The position numbers and the translations under genes were made by a program. From positions 1 to 14,422 of the forward strand of contig CAMNJG010000019.1 of assembly GCA_946541285.1 (NCBI GenBank): a stretch of 14,422 bases of DNA. Direction: 5' to 3'. The notes beneath the pieces were generated by a model that was not told where the DNA came from, ran no database searches, and saw only the letters and a program-made list of their open reading frames with translations. Every line of letters begins with the position of its first letter. Position 1 is the first letter of the stretch. Below, in pieces: positions 1 to 6,413 of the stretch. The DNA comes from an uncultured Clostridia bacterium (GTDB lineage: Bacteria; Bacillota; Clostridia; Peptostreptococcales; Anaerovoracaceae).

Positions 1-63
1 ACGCACACGTTCTTCCTGTGTTACATTTCCGAACTCTTTATTGTAATTTGCCCTCGCCAGCAT
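1..63 (-). CDS. 5' end of an unidentified protein gene, cut by the window edge
   Basis: Only the first 21 codons are visible, beginning MLARANYNKEFGN and continuing to the window edge. The start is supported by a strong ribosome binding site: GGGAGG on the minus strand (positions 69-74), five bases before the ATG. It lies 107 bp downstream of tyrA on the same strand with no intrinsic terminator between, so cotranscription with tyrA is likely. The visible peptide is polar and charged, with no signal peptide or membrane segment. I do not recognise the family. An aromatic amino acid gene would fit the neighbour, but nothing in these 21 residues shows that. Confidence 0.7.
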   Translation of the reverse strand, partial: MLARANYNKEFGNVTQEERVR

Positions 64-79
64 CAAAACCTCCCTTTCT

Positions 80-99
80 TTTCCGAAATCTGTCGGAAA
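80..99 (-). repeat. Short perfect inverted repeat before the partial gene
   Basis: TTTCCGA (80-86) and TCGGAAA (93-99) form a perfect 7-bp inverted repeat with a 6-nt loop. It ends six bases upstream of the GGGAGG ribosome binding site of the leftmost gene. Neither strand has a U-run after it, so it is not an intrinsic terminator. It could be an operator or a leader hairpin that affects ribosome access. The function is unknown. Confidence 0.4.
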
Positions 100-170
100 T
101 CATCTTCGATCCATTCTGCCTGTGTTGTTGCTACTATAGCCCGTAAAACACGGATTGATCCTTCTTTTCC

Positions 171-1049
171 CTATATTTCGATGATATCGTCCGTCAGGGT
201 CCGTCTGTCCGCGACATTCTGCTGCTTCAGAAGTCTTCCCCGCCTGAGGAGCTGGCGGAGTGCCTCCCGGTCATCATTTTCCATCGCCTCCCTGAGATTG
301 CCGATATGCTCTGTCAGCTGATCCATCTCGCTGATCAGGTTCTTTTTGTTCAGCAGGAACAGATCACACCAGATATTCTCATCCAGACGCGCTACCCTTG
401 TCATATCCAGGAAGCTTCCGGCACTGAACCCCTTCTCTTTCGGCAGCGTGGAACTGCGGATATAGGAATTGGAAATAATATGCGCCAGCTGTGACGTATA
501 GGCGATCGATTCATCATGTCTCGCCGGCGTCGTCTCAACAACTTTCTTAAATCCCAGGGTATATGCCATTTTTTTCAGCATATTCAGTTTATCCCGATCG
601 GTATCTTCTGTCGGAGTCAGCAGATAGCTGGCATTTTCAAACATGTCTTTTTTCGAAAACGCGAAACCCGCGTATTCTGTCCCTGCCATCGGATGCGATC
701 CGATAAATTCCACACCTGCTTCCCGGAGAGGCGCGCTGACCTGATCGACGATGTACTCTTTTACCCCGCATACATCTGTAACGACAGATCCCTTTTTGAA
801 ATTATTTCGGTTCTCAAGCAGAAAAGTGACGATTTCCCTGGGTGGAATCGCCACAATCGTCAGATCTCCTCTACTCAGCAAATCGGGGCGGTTCACTGGA
901 ATGACTTCATCGATGGCCTCCATGGAAATGGCCATATCCAGTGCTGTATCATCCGCGTCCATCCCGATCACATGATGTTCCGTGTATGCTTTCAGGGCTT
1001 TACAGAACGATCCTCCGATCAGCCCAAGTCCTACTACAGTGATTTTCAT
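171..1049 (-). CDS. tyrA: Prephenate dehydrogenase (TyrA)
   Basis: This enzyme oxidatively decarboxylates prephenate to 4-hydroxyphenylpyruvate with NAD(P)+, the committed step of tyrosine synthesis in the cytoplasm. The 292-residue protein begins with a Rossmann nucleotide-binding loop GLGLIGGS (residues 7-14). The family signature SHPMAGTEYAG follows with His119, and a second conserved histidine (TSQLAH, His190) lies in the helical dimerisation domain. The protein stops after this domain. The C-terminal ACT domain found in many Bacillota TyrA proteins is absent, so tyrosine feedback through ACT is not expected. The ATG start has a GGCAGGAG ribosome binding site four bases upstream and an extended -10 promoter further up. 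The gene runs toward the partial gene at the left edge and is probably cotranscribed with it. Arogenate specificity cannot be excluded from sequence alone. Confidence 0.93.
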   Translation of the reverse strand: MKITVVGLGLIGGSFCKALKAYTEHHVIGMDADDTALDMAISMEAIDEVIPVNRPDLLSRGDLTIVAIPPREIVTFLLENRNNFKKGSVVTDVCGVKEYIVDQVSAPLREAGVEFIGSHPMAGTEYAGFAFSKKDMFENASYLLTPTEDTDRDKLNMLKKMAYTLGFKKVVETTPARHDESIAYTSQLAHIISNSYIRSSTLPKEKGFSAGSFLDMTRVARLDENIWCDLFLLNKKNLISEMDQLTEHIGNLREAMENDDREALRQLLRRGRLLKQQNVADRRTLTDDIIEI

Positions 1050-1124
1050 AATACTCCTGCCGGTGTCGTTCCGGCTTCTGACCTCTTTTATTACCTGACA
1101 TCTTCAGCAAAAAATTTTACTGTT

Positions 1125-1133
1125 ATTATAACA
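1125..1133 (-). promoter_or_regulatory. Extended -10 promoter for tyrA
   Basis: On the minus strand this reads TGTTATAAT, a consensus extended -10 element (TG-n-TATAAT). It lies about 75 bp upstream of the tyrA start codon. The -35 region at the expected spacing is poor, which is common for extended -10 promoters. The leader would be about 70 nt, too short for a T-box or large riboswitch. Confidence 0.65.
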
Positions 1134-1225
1134 TATCCATCCAAACAAAATGTATGTTCTTTTTATTTCGTGTTCCTGTTCAGCGATCAGCCAGTTGCGT
1201 TCCGGAAAACGCTGCATCAAGTAAG

Positions 1226-1260
1226 ACTGTGATACTGTTATCAGCAGTGTTTTTCACAGT
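1226..1260. repeat. Inverted repeat in the tyrA / tRNA-Ala divergent intergenic region
   Basis: ACTGTGA (1226-1232) and TCACAGT (1254-1260) are perfect reverse complements 21 nt apart. Smaller complementary pieces (ACTG / CAGT) are nested inside. It sits between two divergent promoters (tyrA at 1125-1133 and the tRNA at 1347-1352), where an operator would be plausible. No U-run follows on either strand. The rest of 1050-1395 is AT-rich (a long T/A tract at about 1304-1330) and I see no gene in it. Confidence 0.35.
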
Positions 1261-1346
1261 ATTCTGGGACTACTGAATTGTAAGCATTTCATAACCGAGT
1301 CCGAAAATTTTTTTAAATTTTTCTTTTCTTTTTCCGGATTCAGGTG

Positions 1347-1352
1347 TATAAT
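1347..1352 (+). promoter_or_regulatory. -10 element of the tRNA-Ala promoter
   Basis: A perfect TATAAT hexamer lies 43 bp upstream of the mature tRNA 5' end, preceded by T-rich DNA. The -35 region about 17 bp upstream (TTTTCT) matches the consensus poorly. The position fits a tRNA promoter with a precursor 5' leader of roughly 35 nt to be removed by RNase P. Confidence 0.6.
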
Positions 1353-1395
1353 ATCTAAGGATTTACGGAGAAGAGTTTTTCCGGATCCGGATTAT

Positions 1396-1471
1396 GGGGT
1401 ATTAGCTCAGCTGGGAGAGCGCAAGGTTCGCAATCTTGAGGTCAGGAGTTCGATCCTCCTATGCTCCACCA
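1396..1471 (+). tRNA. tRNA-Ala, anticodon CGC
   Basis: This is a complete 76-nt cloverleaf with encoded 3' CCA. The acceptor stem pairs 1396-1402 (GGGGTAT) with 1461-1467 (ATGCTCC). The third pair is G3:U70, the universal alanine identity element. The D stem is GCTC/GAGC. The anticodon arm CAAGG-TTCGCAA-TCTTG places CGC at 34-36, reading the alanine codon GCG. The T arm carries the standard GTTCGATC loop between AGGA-type stems. The gene stands alone on the plus strand with its own -10 element and terminator, convergent with mnmA. It is a specialised isoacceptor; a TGC-anticodon tRNA-Ala elsewhere in the genome would normally also read GCG. Confidence 0.97.
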
Positions 1472-1473
1472 TC

Positions 1474-1505
1474 AAACCGCTGGAAACAGCGGTTTTTCTT
1501 TTTAT
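1474..1505 (+). terminator. Rho-independent terminator of tRNA-Ala
   Basis: A perfect 9-bp stem, AAACCGCTG (1474-1482) with CAGCGGTTT (1487-1495), is closed by a GAAA tetraloop. A T-rich tract follows (TTTCTTTTT overall). It begins three bases after the encoded CCA end, so the tRNA is monocistronic. Confidence 0.93.
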
Positions 1506-1510
1506 GTATT

Positions 1511-1542
1511 AAAAAAGTGAAGCAGGAAACATCCCGCTTCAC
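1511..1542 (-). terminator. Rho-independent terminator of the hydE-mnmA unit
   Basis: On the minus strand an 11-bp stem (1532-1542 with 1517-1527, one G-U pair) has a TGTT loop and is followed by six U residues (positions 1516-1511). The first stem bases overlap the mnmA TGA stop codon (1539-1541). It faces the tRNA-Ala terminator tail to tail, with only five bases between the two elements. Confidence 0.93.
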
Positions 1543-2615
1543 TCAATCACACCGCCACCAATCACGACATCTCCCTGATACATGACGACAGCCTGCCCCG
1601 GCGTGATCGCCCGCTGCGCTTCATGAAACGTCAGCCGGATCCGGTCTTTCGCGATCTGGATCACTGTGGCAGGCTGCTCCTTCTGATGATACCGCACCCT
1701 GGCCGTCACTTCCATCGGCGTATCAATACGGTCCACCGCGATCAGATTCACCTCTGCCGCGGTCAGTTCCGTCGTAAAAAGATCTTCACTGGAGCCAAGC
1801 GTCACGGTATTCTGTACCGGATCAATCCCGCAGACATACGCCGGCTTCTGCAGGGCAATCCCCAGTCCCTTCCGCTGGCCAATCGTATAACGGATCACCC
1901 CTTTATGCTGTCCCAGCACATTTCCTTCCCGGTCGATAAAATCACCCGGAGGATACACCTGCCCCCGAAAGTGCTCAATAAAATCCGCATACTTCCCATC
2001 AGGGACAAAGCAGATGTCCTGGCTTTCATGCTTTGACGCATTCTCCAGCCCCGCTTCCGCAGCGAGCGCCCTGGTTTCTTCTTTTGTCATTTCTCCCAGC
2101 GGGAACTGCACATGCGCCAGCTGTTCCTGCGTCATCTGGTACAGCACATAACTCTGATCCTTTTCCGGATCCTGTCCTTTCCGCAGAAGATAACGCCCAC
2201 GGGTCTCATCATACCCGATCCTGGCATAATGGCCGGTAACCACCGTCCCGCAGGACAGATCTTTTGCCTTTTCAAAAAGGGCACCAAACTTCATATAGCG
2301 GTTGCAGTCGATACAGGGATTCGGCGTTCTCCCGTGTTCATAGGCATCCACAAACCTTTCGATGACGTTTTCCCGGAAGCGGCCTGTAAAATTATAAACA
2401 TAATAGGGAATCCCCACACGCTCCGCCACCTGCCGCGCGTCCTCTGTATCCTCCGCGGAACAGCAGGTTCTTTCGGAGCATTTTCCAATGTCGTCATTAT
2501 CAAAAAGTCTCATTGTGATGCCAATGCAATCGTATCCTTTTTGTTTCATCAGCAGGGCGGCAACACTGGAATCCACCCCGCCGCTCATGGCAATCAGCAC
2601 TCTATCCTTAGACAT
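1539..2615 (-). CDS. mnmA: tRNA-specific 2-thiouridylase MnmA
   Basis: MnmA adenylates and thiolates uridine 34 in tRNAs for Lys, Glu and Gln, taking sulfur from a persulfide carrier. The ATG at 2615 gives a 358-residue protein of normal length. It has a PP-loop ATP-binding motif SGGVDSS (residues 11-17), the catalytic NPCIDCN (Cys101) and the second active-site cysteine in SQDICF (Cys202). C-terminal beta-barrel domains follow. An upstream in-frame GTG at 2681 overlaps the end of hydE and would add 22 residues. I prefer 2615 because GAGGTGG lies just upstream and MnmA proteins normally begin a few residues before the PP-loop. An extra cysteine cluster, GKCSERTCCS (Cys46, 51, 52), resembles clostridial MnmA homologues. 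The gene follows hydE by 62 bp and is probably in the same transcript. Confidence 0.95.
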   Translation of the reverse strand: MSKDRVLIAMSGGVDSSVAALLMKQKGYDCIGITMRLFDNDDIGKCSERTCCSAEDTEDARQVAERVGIPYYVYNFTGRFRENVIERFVDAYEHGRTPNPCIDCNRYMKFGALFEKAKDLSCGTVVTGHYARIGYDETRGRYLLRKGQDPEKDQSYVLYQMTQEQLAHVQFPLGEMTKEETRALAAEAGLENASKHESQDICFVPDGKYADFIEHFRGQVYPPGDFIDREGNVLGQHKGVIRYTIGQRKGLGIALQKPAYVCGIDPVQNTVTLGSSEDLFTTELTAAEVNLIAVDRIDTPMEVTARVRYHQKEQPATVIQIAKDRIRLTFHEAQRAITPGQAVVMYQGDVVIGGGVIE

Positions 2616-2677
2616 TACTCCACCTCTGACTGTTTTTTCATAACGTCTGTCACCGATCCAATCTTCCCGCAGCGTCT

Positions 2678-3739
2678 TCACGGAGTCATATGAATCCGGT
2701 CTCCCCGGTCACTGACCATCCGGTAACCCGCCCCGTACACACGGCCTTCCAGGCAGCCTTTACAAAGAAACGCGTCCTCACCGGTGCAGATCTTTTCATC
2801 GTACAGCAGATAATTTTCACGGGCACTGACCGGCGTCAGGTTCGGCATCACGACATTCGCGCCCGCGCGGAAGCCCTTCTCCCGTCCCTGGGGATCAATC
2901 GTCCCCAGAGCTGTGGTAGCCGGAATCAGCGCGTCCGGGAACATCAGCCGGAGGATCGCCAGGAAGCGCAGCGTCATTTCCAGCGTCCCGCTTTCAAAAT
3001 GACCAAACGGCGTGTCTTTCTGATGGATAAAAGGACCGATCCCGATCATATCCGGATCCAGTTCCTGCAGAAAACGCAGATCCGTAATCAGATGCTCCGT
3101 CGTCTGATACGGCGCGCCCACCATAAAGCCGGCTCCCACCTGGTATCCAATATCCTTCAAATCAAAAAGGCAGCGTTTCCGGTTGGAAAGACTCATTTCC
3201 TCCGGATGCCACATTCTGTACAGTTCCTCATCCGCCGTCTCGTGACGCAGCAGGTACCGGTCTGCTCCCGCGTCAAAATATTTCTGATAGCTTTCCCTGG
3301 TCTTCTCTCCGATAGAAAGGGTGATGGCACAGTCAGGATACTGCTTCCGGATCCAGGATACCAGCGCGCAGATCCGCTCATCGGTATAGTACGGATCCTC
3401 GCCTCCCTGGAGCACAAAGGTCCGGTATCCCAGACGATACCCGGCCTCACAGCACTGATGGATCTGCTCCTCCGTCAGACGATAACGTTCTACCTGAGGA
3501 TTTCCCCGGCGGATGCCGCAGTAGAGGCAGTTATTTTTGCAGTAATTCGTAAATTCCACCAGTCCCCTGGTATAAACATCTTCACCGTAGACTTTTTTTC
3601 TCAGCGCGTCAGCAGCCTGAAAAAGTTCCGTATCCGGTTCGGCCGATTCGATCAGTGTTTTCAGCTCACTGTCTGAGAGATCATGTCTCTCATTCAATTT
3701 GCTTACCAGTTCCTTTTTTTCAGCTGAATGTCTGTTCAT
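2678..3739 (-). CDS. hydE: [FeFe] hydrogenase H-cluster radical SAM maturase HydE
   Basis: HydE is a radical SAM enzyme that, with HydG and HydF, builds the two-iron subcluster of [FeFe] hydrogenase, acting on a HydG-derived Fe-cysteine-carbonyl-cyanide complex. The 353-residue protein carries the radical SAM triad CKNNCLYC (Cys67, 71, 74) inside EFTNYCKNNCLYCGIR, typical of HydE. The C-terminal Cys318, Cys326 and Cys329 have the spacing of the accessory Fe-S site described for Thermotoga HydE. The start has a consensus AGGAGG eight bases upstream. HydF, HydG and the hydrogenase are not in this window, so this is a dispersed maturase gene. BioB or PylB are alternatives for this superfamily, but the local sequence and the C-terminal triad favour HydE. 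It sits downstream of the pnp terminator and upstream of mnmA. No clear promoter is visible in 3740-3841. Confidence 0.9.
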   Translation of the reverse strand: MNRHSAEKKELVSKLNERHDLSDSELKTLIESAEPDTELFQAADALRKKVYGEDVYTRGLVEFTNYCKNNCLYCGIRRGNPQVERYRLTEEQIHQCCEAGYRLGYRTFVLQGGEDPYYTDERICALVSWIRKQYPDCAITLSIGEKTRESYQKYFDAGADRYLLRHETADEELYRMWHPEEMSLSNRKRCLFDLKDIGYQVGAGFMVGAPYQTTEHLITDLRFLQELDPDMIGIGPFIHQKDTPFGHFESGTLEMTLRFLAILRLMFPDALIPATTALGTIDPQGREKGFRAGANVVMPNLTPVSARENYLLYDEKICTGEDAFLCKGCLEGRVYGAGYRMVSDRGDRIHMTP

Positions 3740-3841
3740 TTTGTGATCCTCCTGTCAGAGAGCGCGATATCTGTCATAATCACGCGAATCAGAAATGTTT
3801 TCCGCCAGATTCATATCCGGCTGTAAAAAAATTTCCCTCAC

Positions 3842-3914
3842 AAAAAACAGCCCTTCCCGGACAGGGAAACCTGTACCGGATGGCACAGGCCGGTTCGCTG
3901 CTCCGGTCAGGGCT
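3842..3914 (-). terminator. Branched, cloverleaf-like terminator after pnp / hydE leader element
   Basis: The transcript from 3914 to 3849 folds on paper into a compact four-way junction followed by six U residues (3847-3842). The closing stem is AGCCC/GGGCU (3914-3910 with 3853-3849). Arm 1 is CCGG/CCGG (3906-3903 with 3893-3890, 9-nt loop). Arm 2 has 8 bp (3889-3882 with 3877-3870, loop AUCC). Arm 3 is UUCCC/GGGAA (3868-3864 with 3858-3854, 5-nt loop). Only four junction bases are unpaired. Arm 2 contains a G-U pair that would be an A-C mismatch on the other strand, so the fold belongs to the minus-strand RNA. It begins 10 bases after the pnp stop codon. Termination is the simplest role; a leader function for hydE is possible. 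Confidence 0.7.
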
Positions 3915-3924
3915 TTTCTGTCAT

Positions 3925-6090
3925 TTAACGGTTATAGTCTCTGCGCCCGTTTCCCCCGCGCGGACCGCCGCCGCCTCTCTGCGGACGCCCGCCTCCGCGT
4001 GGCTGGGCTTTGATCCCCGGACGCTCCAGATTGATACGTCCCTGGTCATCAATTTCGTAAACTCTGACTTCCACTTCATCGCCGATGTTCATGACATCTT
4101 CTACATTTTCCACCCTGTGGTCAGCCATTTTGGAAATATGCAGCAGTCCTTCCTGGCCCGGCAGGACTTCGATAAAGGCTCCGAAGGACATAATCCGCTT
4201 GACTTCACCGTTATAGGTTTTGCCAACCTGGACATCTTCCGTGATCTTTTCGATCATCTCCTGCGCGTTCCTGGCGGATTCCATATCCGGCGCGGCGATA
4301 AAGATCTGACCGTCGTCATCAATATCGATCTTGGCGCCGGTCTCATCAATGATCATATTTATGGTCTTGCCGCCGGTGCCGATGACCTTGCGGATCTTAT
4401 CCTTATCAATGGTCATCGTCAGAATCCGAGGCGCGTATGGTGAAAGCTCCGCTCTCGGTTCCGGAATCACATCCAGCATTTTCTGCAGGATGAATTCTCT
4501 GCCTTCATGTGCCTGGCTCAATGCCTGGGAAAGAATCTCACGGGAAATACCGTGAATCTTGATGTCCATCTGGATTGCCGTGACACCGTTGCGTGTACCT
4601 GCCACTTTGAAATCCATGTCCCCCAGGAAATCCTCCATCCCCTGGATATCCGACAGAATCGCGATCTGGTCTCCTTCTTTGATCAGTCCCATGGCAATTC
4701 CGGAGACCGGCGCTTTGATCGGTACACCCGCGTCCATCAGCGCCAGCGTCGATCCGCAGACAGATGCCTGTGACGAGCTTCCGTTGGAAGACAGGACCTC
4801 TGAAACCAGACGGATCGCGTACGGGAACTCTTCTTTCGGCGGAATCACCGGCAGCAGCGCTCTTTCCGCCAGCGCGCCATGTCCGATTTCCCGGCGGTTC
4901 GGGCTTCTGGAAGTTCTGGCTTCACCTACACTGTAAGGCGGGAAATTGTAATGGTGGATATAGCGCTTTTCGGTGTCCTCTGTAATCCCGTCGAGGACCT
5001 GAGCGTCACTGAGAGGTCCCAGCGCGGCTACCGTCAGTACCTGCGTCTGTCCTCTCGTAAACAGGCCGGAACCGTGGGTTCTCGGGAGAAAAGCGGTTTC
5101 ACACCAGATCGGGCGGATTTCTGTCGTTTTCCGACCGTCCGGACGCACACCCTCACTCAGGATCAGATCCCGCATCTGCTCTTTTCTGACTTTGTAAAGG
5201 ATATCCTCAATATCCGCCGCGTGATCAGGATACTCTTCTCCGAACTTTTCTCTGACTGACTTTTCCAGGGCATCCATTGCGGACTGACGTTCCGCTTTCT
5301 CGTGGATCTGAATCGCCTGTCTCATATCCGCGGTTTCAAATTCACGGATCGCTTCCTCCAGGCCTTCCGGCACTTCGTGCTCCGGCAACGGTTTCTTCGG
5401 AACACCGATCTCCGCCTGGATCTGCTCTATGAATTCGCAGATTTTCTGGATTTCTTTATGGGCAAACAGAATTCCTTCCAGAATCTCGTCCTCAGAGACT
5501 TCGTTCGCGCCTGCTTCTACCATCATGATGGCATCTTTCGTACCGGCCACCGTAATGTTCATATCGCTGACTTCCCTCTGCGCGAGGTCCGGATTGATCA
5601 CATATTCGCCGTCAACTCTGCCTACACGCACAGAACCGGTCGGACCGTCCCATGGAATGTCGGAAATCGACAGTGCCACGGAGGATCCGATCATCGCGGC
5701 GATATCGGCAGGGCAGTCATAGTCCACGCAGAGAACCGTAGCAATCACTGCAATGTCATTGTGATAGCTCTTCGGGAAGAGCGGTCTGAGCGGCCGGTCC
5801 ATCAGTCTGGATGACAGCGTCGCCTTTTCCGAAGGTCTCCCTTCTCTTTTGATAAATCCGCCAGGAATCTTGCCGGCGGCATACATTCTCTCTACATAAT
5901 CACAGCTGAGAGGAAGAAAATCCACATCTTCTCTCGGCTCCTCCGACGCTGTGGCCGTCACATTGACGACGGTATCCCCAAGACGGACGGTGCAGGCGCC
6001 ATTGGCCTGTTCCGCGACTTTTCCGGTTTCAATCTGAAGAAGTTTTCCACCCAGCGCTGTACGAAACGTATGAAAATTTTCCAAACCCAT
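3925..6090 (-). CDS. pnp: Polyribonucleotide nucleotidyltransferase (PNPase)
   Basis: PNPase is a trimeric 3'-to-5' phosphorolytic exoribonuclease of mRNA decay that can also add 3' tails. I take the ATG at 6090 because AGGAGG lies six bases upstream and MGLENFHTFRTALGGKLL is the usual family N-terminus; an in-frame GTG at 6228 is less likely. The 721 residues contain a first RNase PH domain, an alpha-helical linker (about 240-310), and a catalytic second RNase PH domain with SSNGSSSQAS (434-443) and DMDFKVAGTR (491-500). Asp487, Asp493 and Lys495 align with the catalytic residues. A KH domain (GTGGKTINMI, about 571-580) and an S1 domain (about 621-690) follow. The tail after residue 698 is glycine- and arginine-rich with several RGG motifs, probably an added RNA contact. 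It follows rpsO, as in many bacteria. Confidence 0.97.
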   Translation of the reverse strand: MGLENFHTFRTALGGKLLQIETGKVAEQANGACTVRLGDTVVNVTATASEEPREDVDFLPLSCDYVERMYAAGKIPGGFIKREGRPSEKATLSSRLMDRPLRPLFPKSYHNDIAVIATVLCVDYDCPADIAAMIGSSVALSISDIPWDGPTGSVRVGRVDGEYVINPDLAQREVSDMNITVAGTKDAIMMVEAGANEVSEDEILEGILFAHKEIQKICEFIEQIQAEIGVPKKPLPEHEVPEGLEEAIREFETADMRQAIQIHEKAERQSAMDALEKSVREKFGEEYPDHAADIEDILYKVRKEQMRDLILSEGVRPDGRKTTEIRPIWCETAFLPRTHGSGLFTRGQTQVLTVAALGPLSDAQVLDGITEDTEKRYIHHYNFPPYSVGEARTSRSPNRREIGHGALAERALLPVIPPKEEFPYAIRLVSEVLSSNGSSSQASVCGSTLALMDAGVPIKAPVSGIAMGLIKEGDQIAILSDIQGMEDFLGDMDFKVAGTRNGVTAIQMDIKIHGISREILSQALSQAHEGREFILQKMLDVIPEPRAELSPYAPRILTMTIDKDKIRKVIGTGGKTINMIIDETGAKIDIDDDGQIFIAAPDMESARNAQEMIEKITEDVQVGKTYNGEVKRIMSFGAFIEVLPGQEGLLHISKMADHRVENVEDVMNIGDEVEVRVYEIDDQGRINLERPGIKAQPRGGGRPQRGGGGPRGGNGRRDYNR

Positions 6091-6127
6091 TCCATGCCTC
6101 CTGTTCTGTAGATTTCCACCGGATCTA

Positions 6128-6143
6128 AGGAACTGCTGTTCCT
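6128..6143 (-). promoter_or_regulatory. Small hairpin just upstream of the pnp ribosome binding site
   Basis: AGGAAC (minus strand, 6143-6138) and GTTCCT (6133-6128) form a perfect 6-bp stem with an AGCA loop in the pnp leader. It lies about 30 bases upstream of the AGGAGG site. Its first arm contains an AGGA sequence that could resemble a ribosome binding site. The role is unproven. Confidence 0.35.
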
Positions 6144-6251
6144 CCCCGTACATCCGGCCGGTGTCCTGCAAAGCCCTGCCCGTGACGATGACCTGTCCCG
6201 GCGTCAGTTCCTGCCGCTGAATGTACACTGGTTTTCACAGATTCCCGGAAA

Positions 6252-6316
6252 ATGACTTGACAGTCCGCCGCATTCCCGCAGTCCGGCCATGGCAGTGCGG
6301 CCGATTCTCAAGTCAT
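6252..6316 (-). promoter_or_regulatory. pnp: Long structured hairpin in the pnp leader
   Basis: On the minus strand ATGACTTGA (6316-6308) is perfectly complementary to TCAAGTCAT (6260-6252). Inside it GCCGCA (6301-6296) pairs with TGCGGC (6272-6267) across a symmetrical 6-by-6 internal loop. The GCCGCA arm could instead pair with a second GC-rich copy (TGCGG, 6280-6276), so two folds compete. The element lies about 160 nt upstream of the pnp start. In Escherichia coli a pnp leader stem is cut by RNase III and PNPase then represses its own message. A similar autoregulatory role here is inference. The remainder of the 323-bp rpsO-pnp gap holds the rpsO terminator, a small hairpin and the ribosome binding site; I see no confident promoter. 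Confidence 0.55.
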
Positions 6317-6376
6317 AGATCTGATGGAGAATTTACCTTAATGTAAAAGGATAAAAATTACTGTTTTATACACATA

Positions 6377-6402
6377 AAGCGGAGCATGGAAATGCTCCGC
6401 TT
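6377..6402 (-). terminator. Probable terminator after rpsO (weak U-run)
   Basis: A perfect 11-bp stem, AAGCGGAGCAT (6402-6392) with ATGCTCCGCTT (6387-6377), is closed by a UUCC loop. It begins 11 bases after the rpsO stop codon. The downstream RNA reads UUUAUGUGUAU rather than a pure U-run, so termination may be partial and allow read-through into pnp. It could also protect the rpsO message from 3' decay. Confidence 0.7.
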
Positions 6403-6413
6403 CGCCGACAAAA

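Noticed and set aside
1050..1395. T-box or riboswitch in the tyrA leader
   Set aside because: The promoter at 1125-1133 leaves a leader of about 70 nt with no T-box sequence or antiterminator, too short for such an element.
2690..3676. 328-codon open frame on the plus strand opposite hydE
   Set aside because: It is the antisense shadow of hydE, with no recognisable domain and a composition typical of reversed coding DNA.
3655..4443. 262-codon plus-strand frame across the pnp-hydE gap
   Set aside because: It overlaps the antisense of pnp and hydE and the branched terminator, and shows no family signature.
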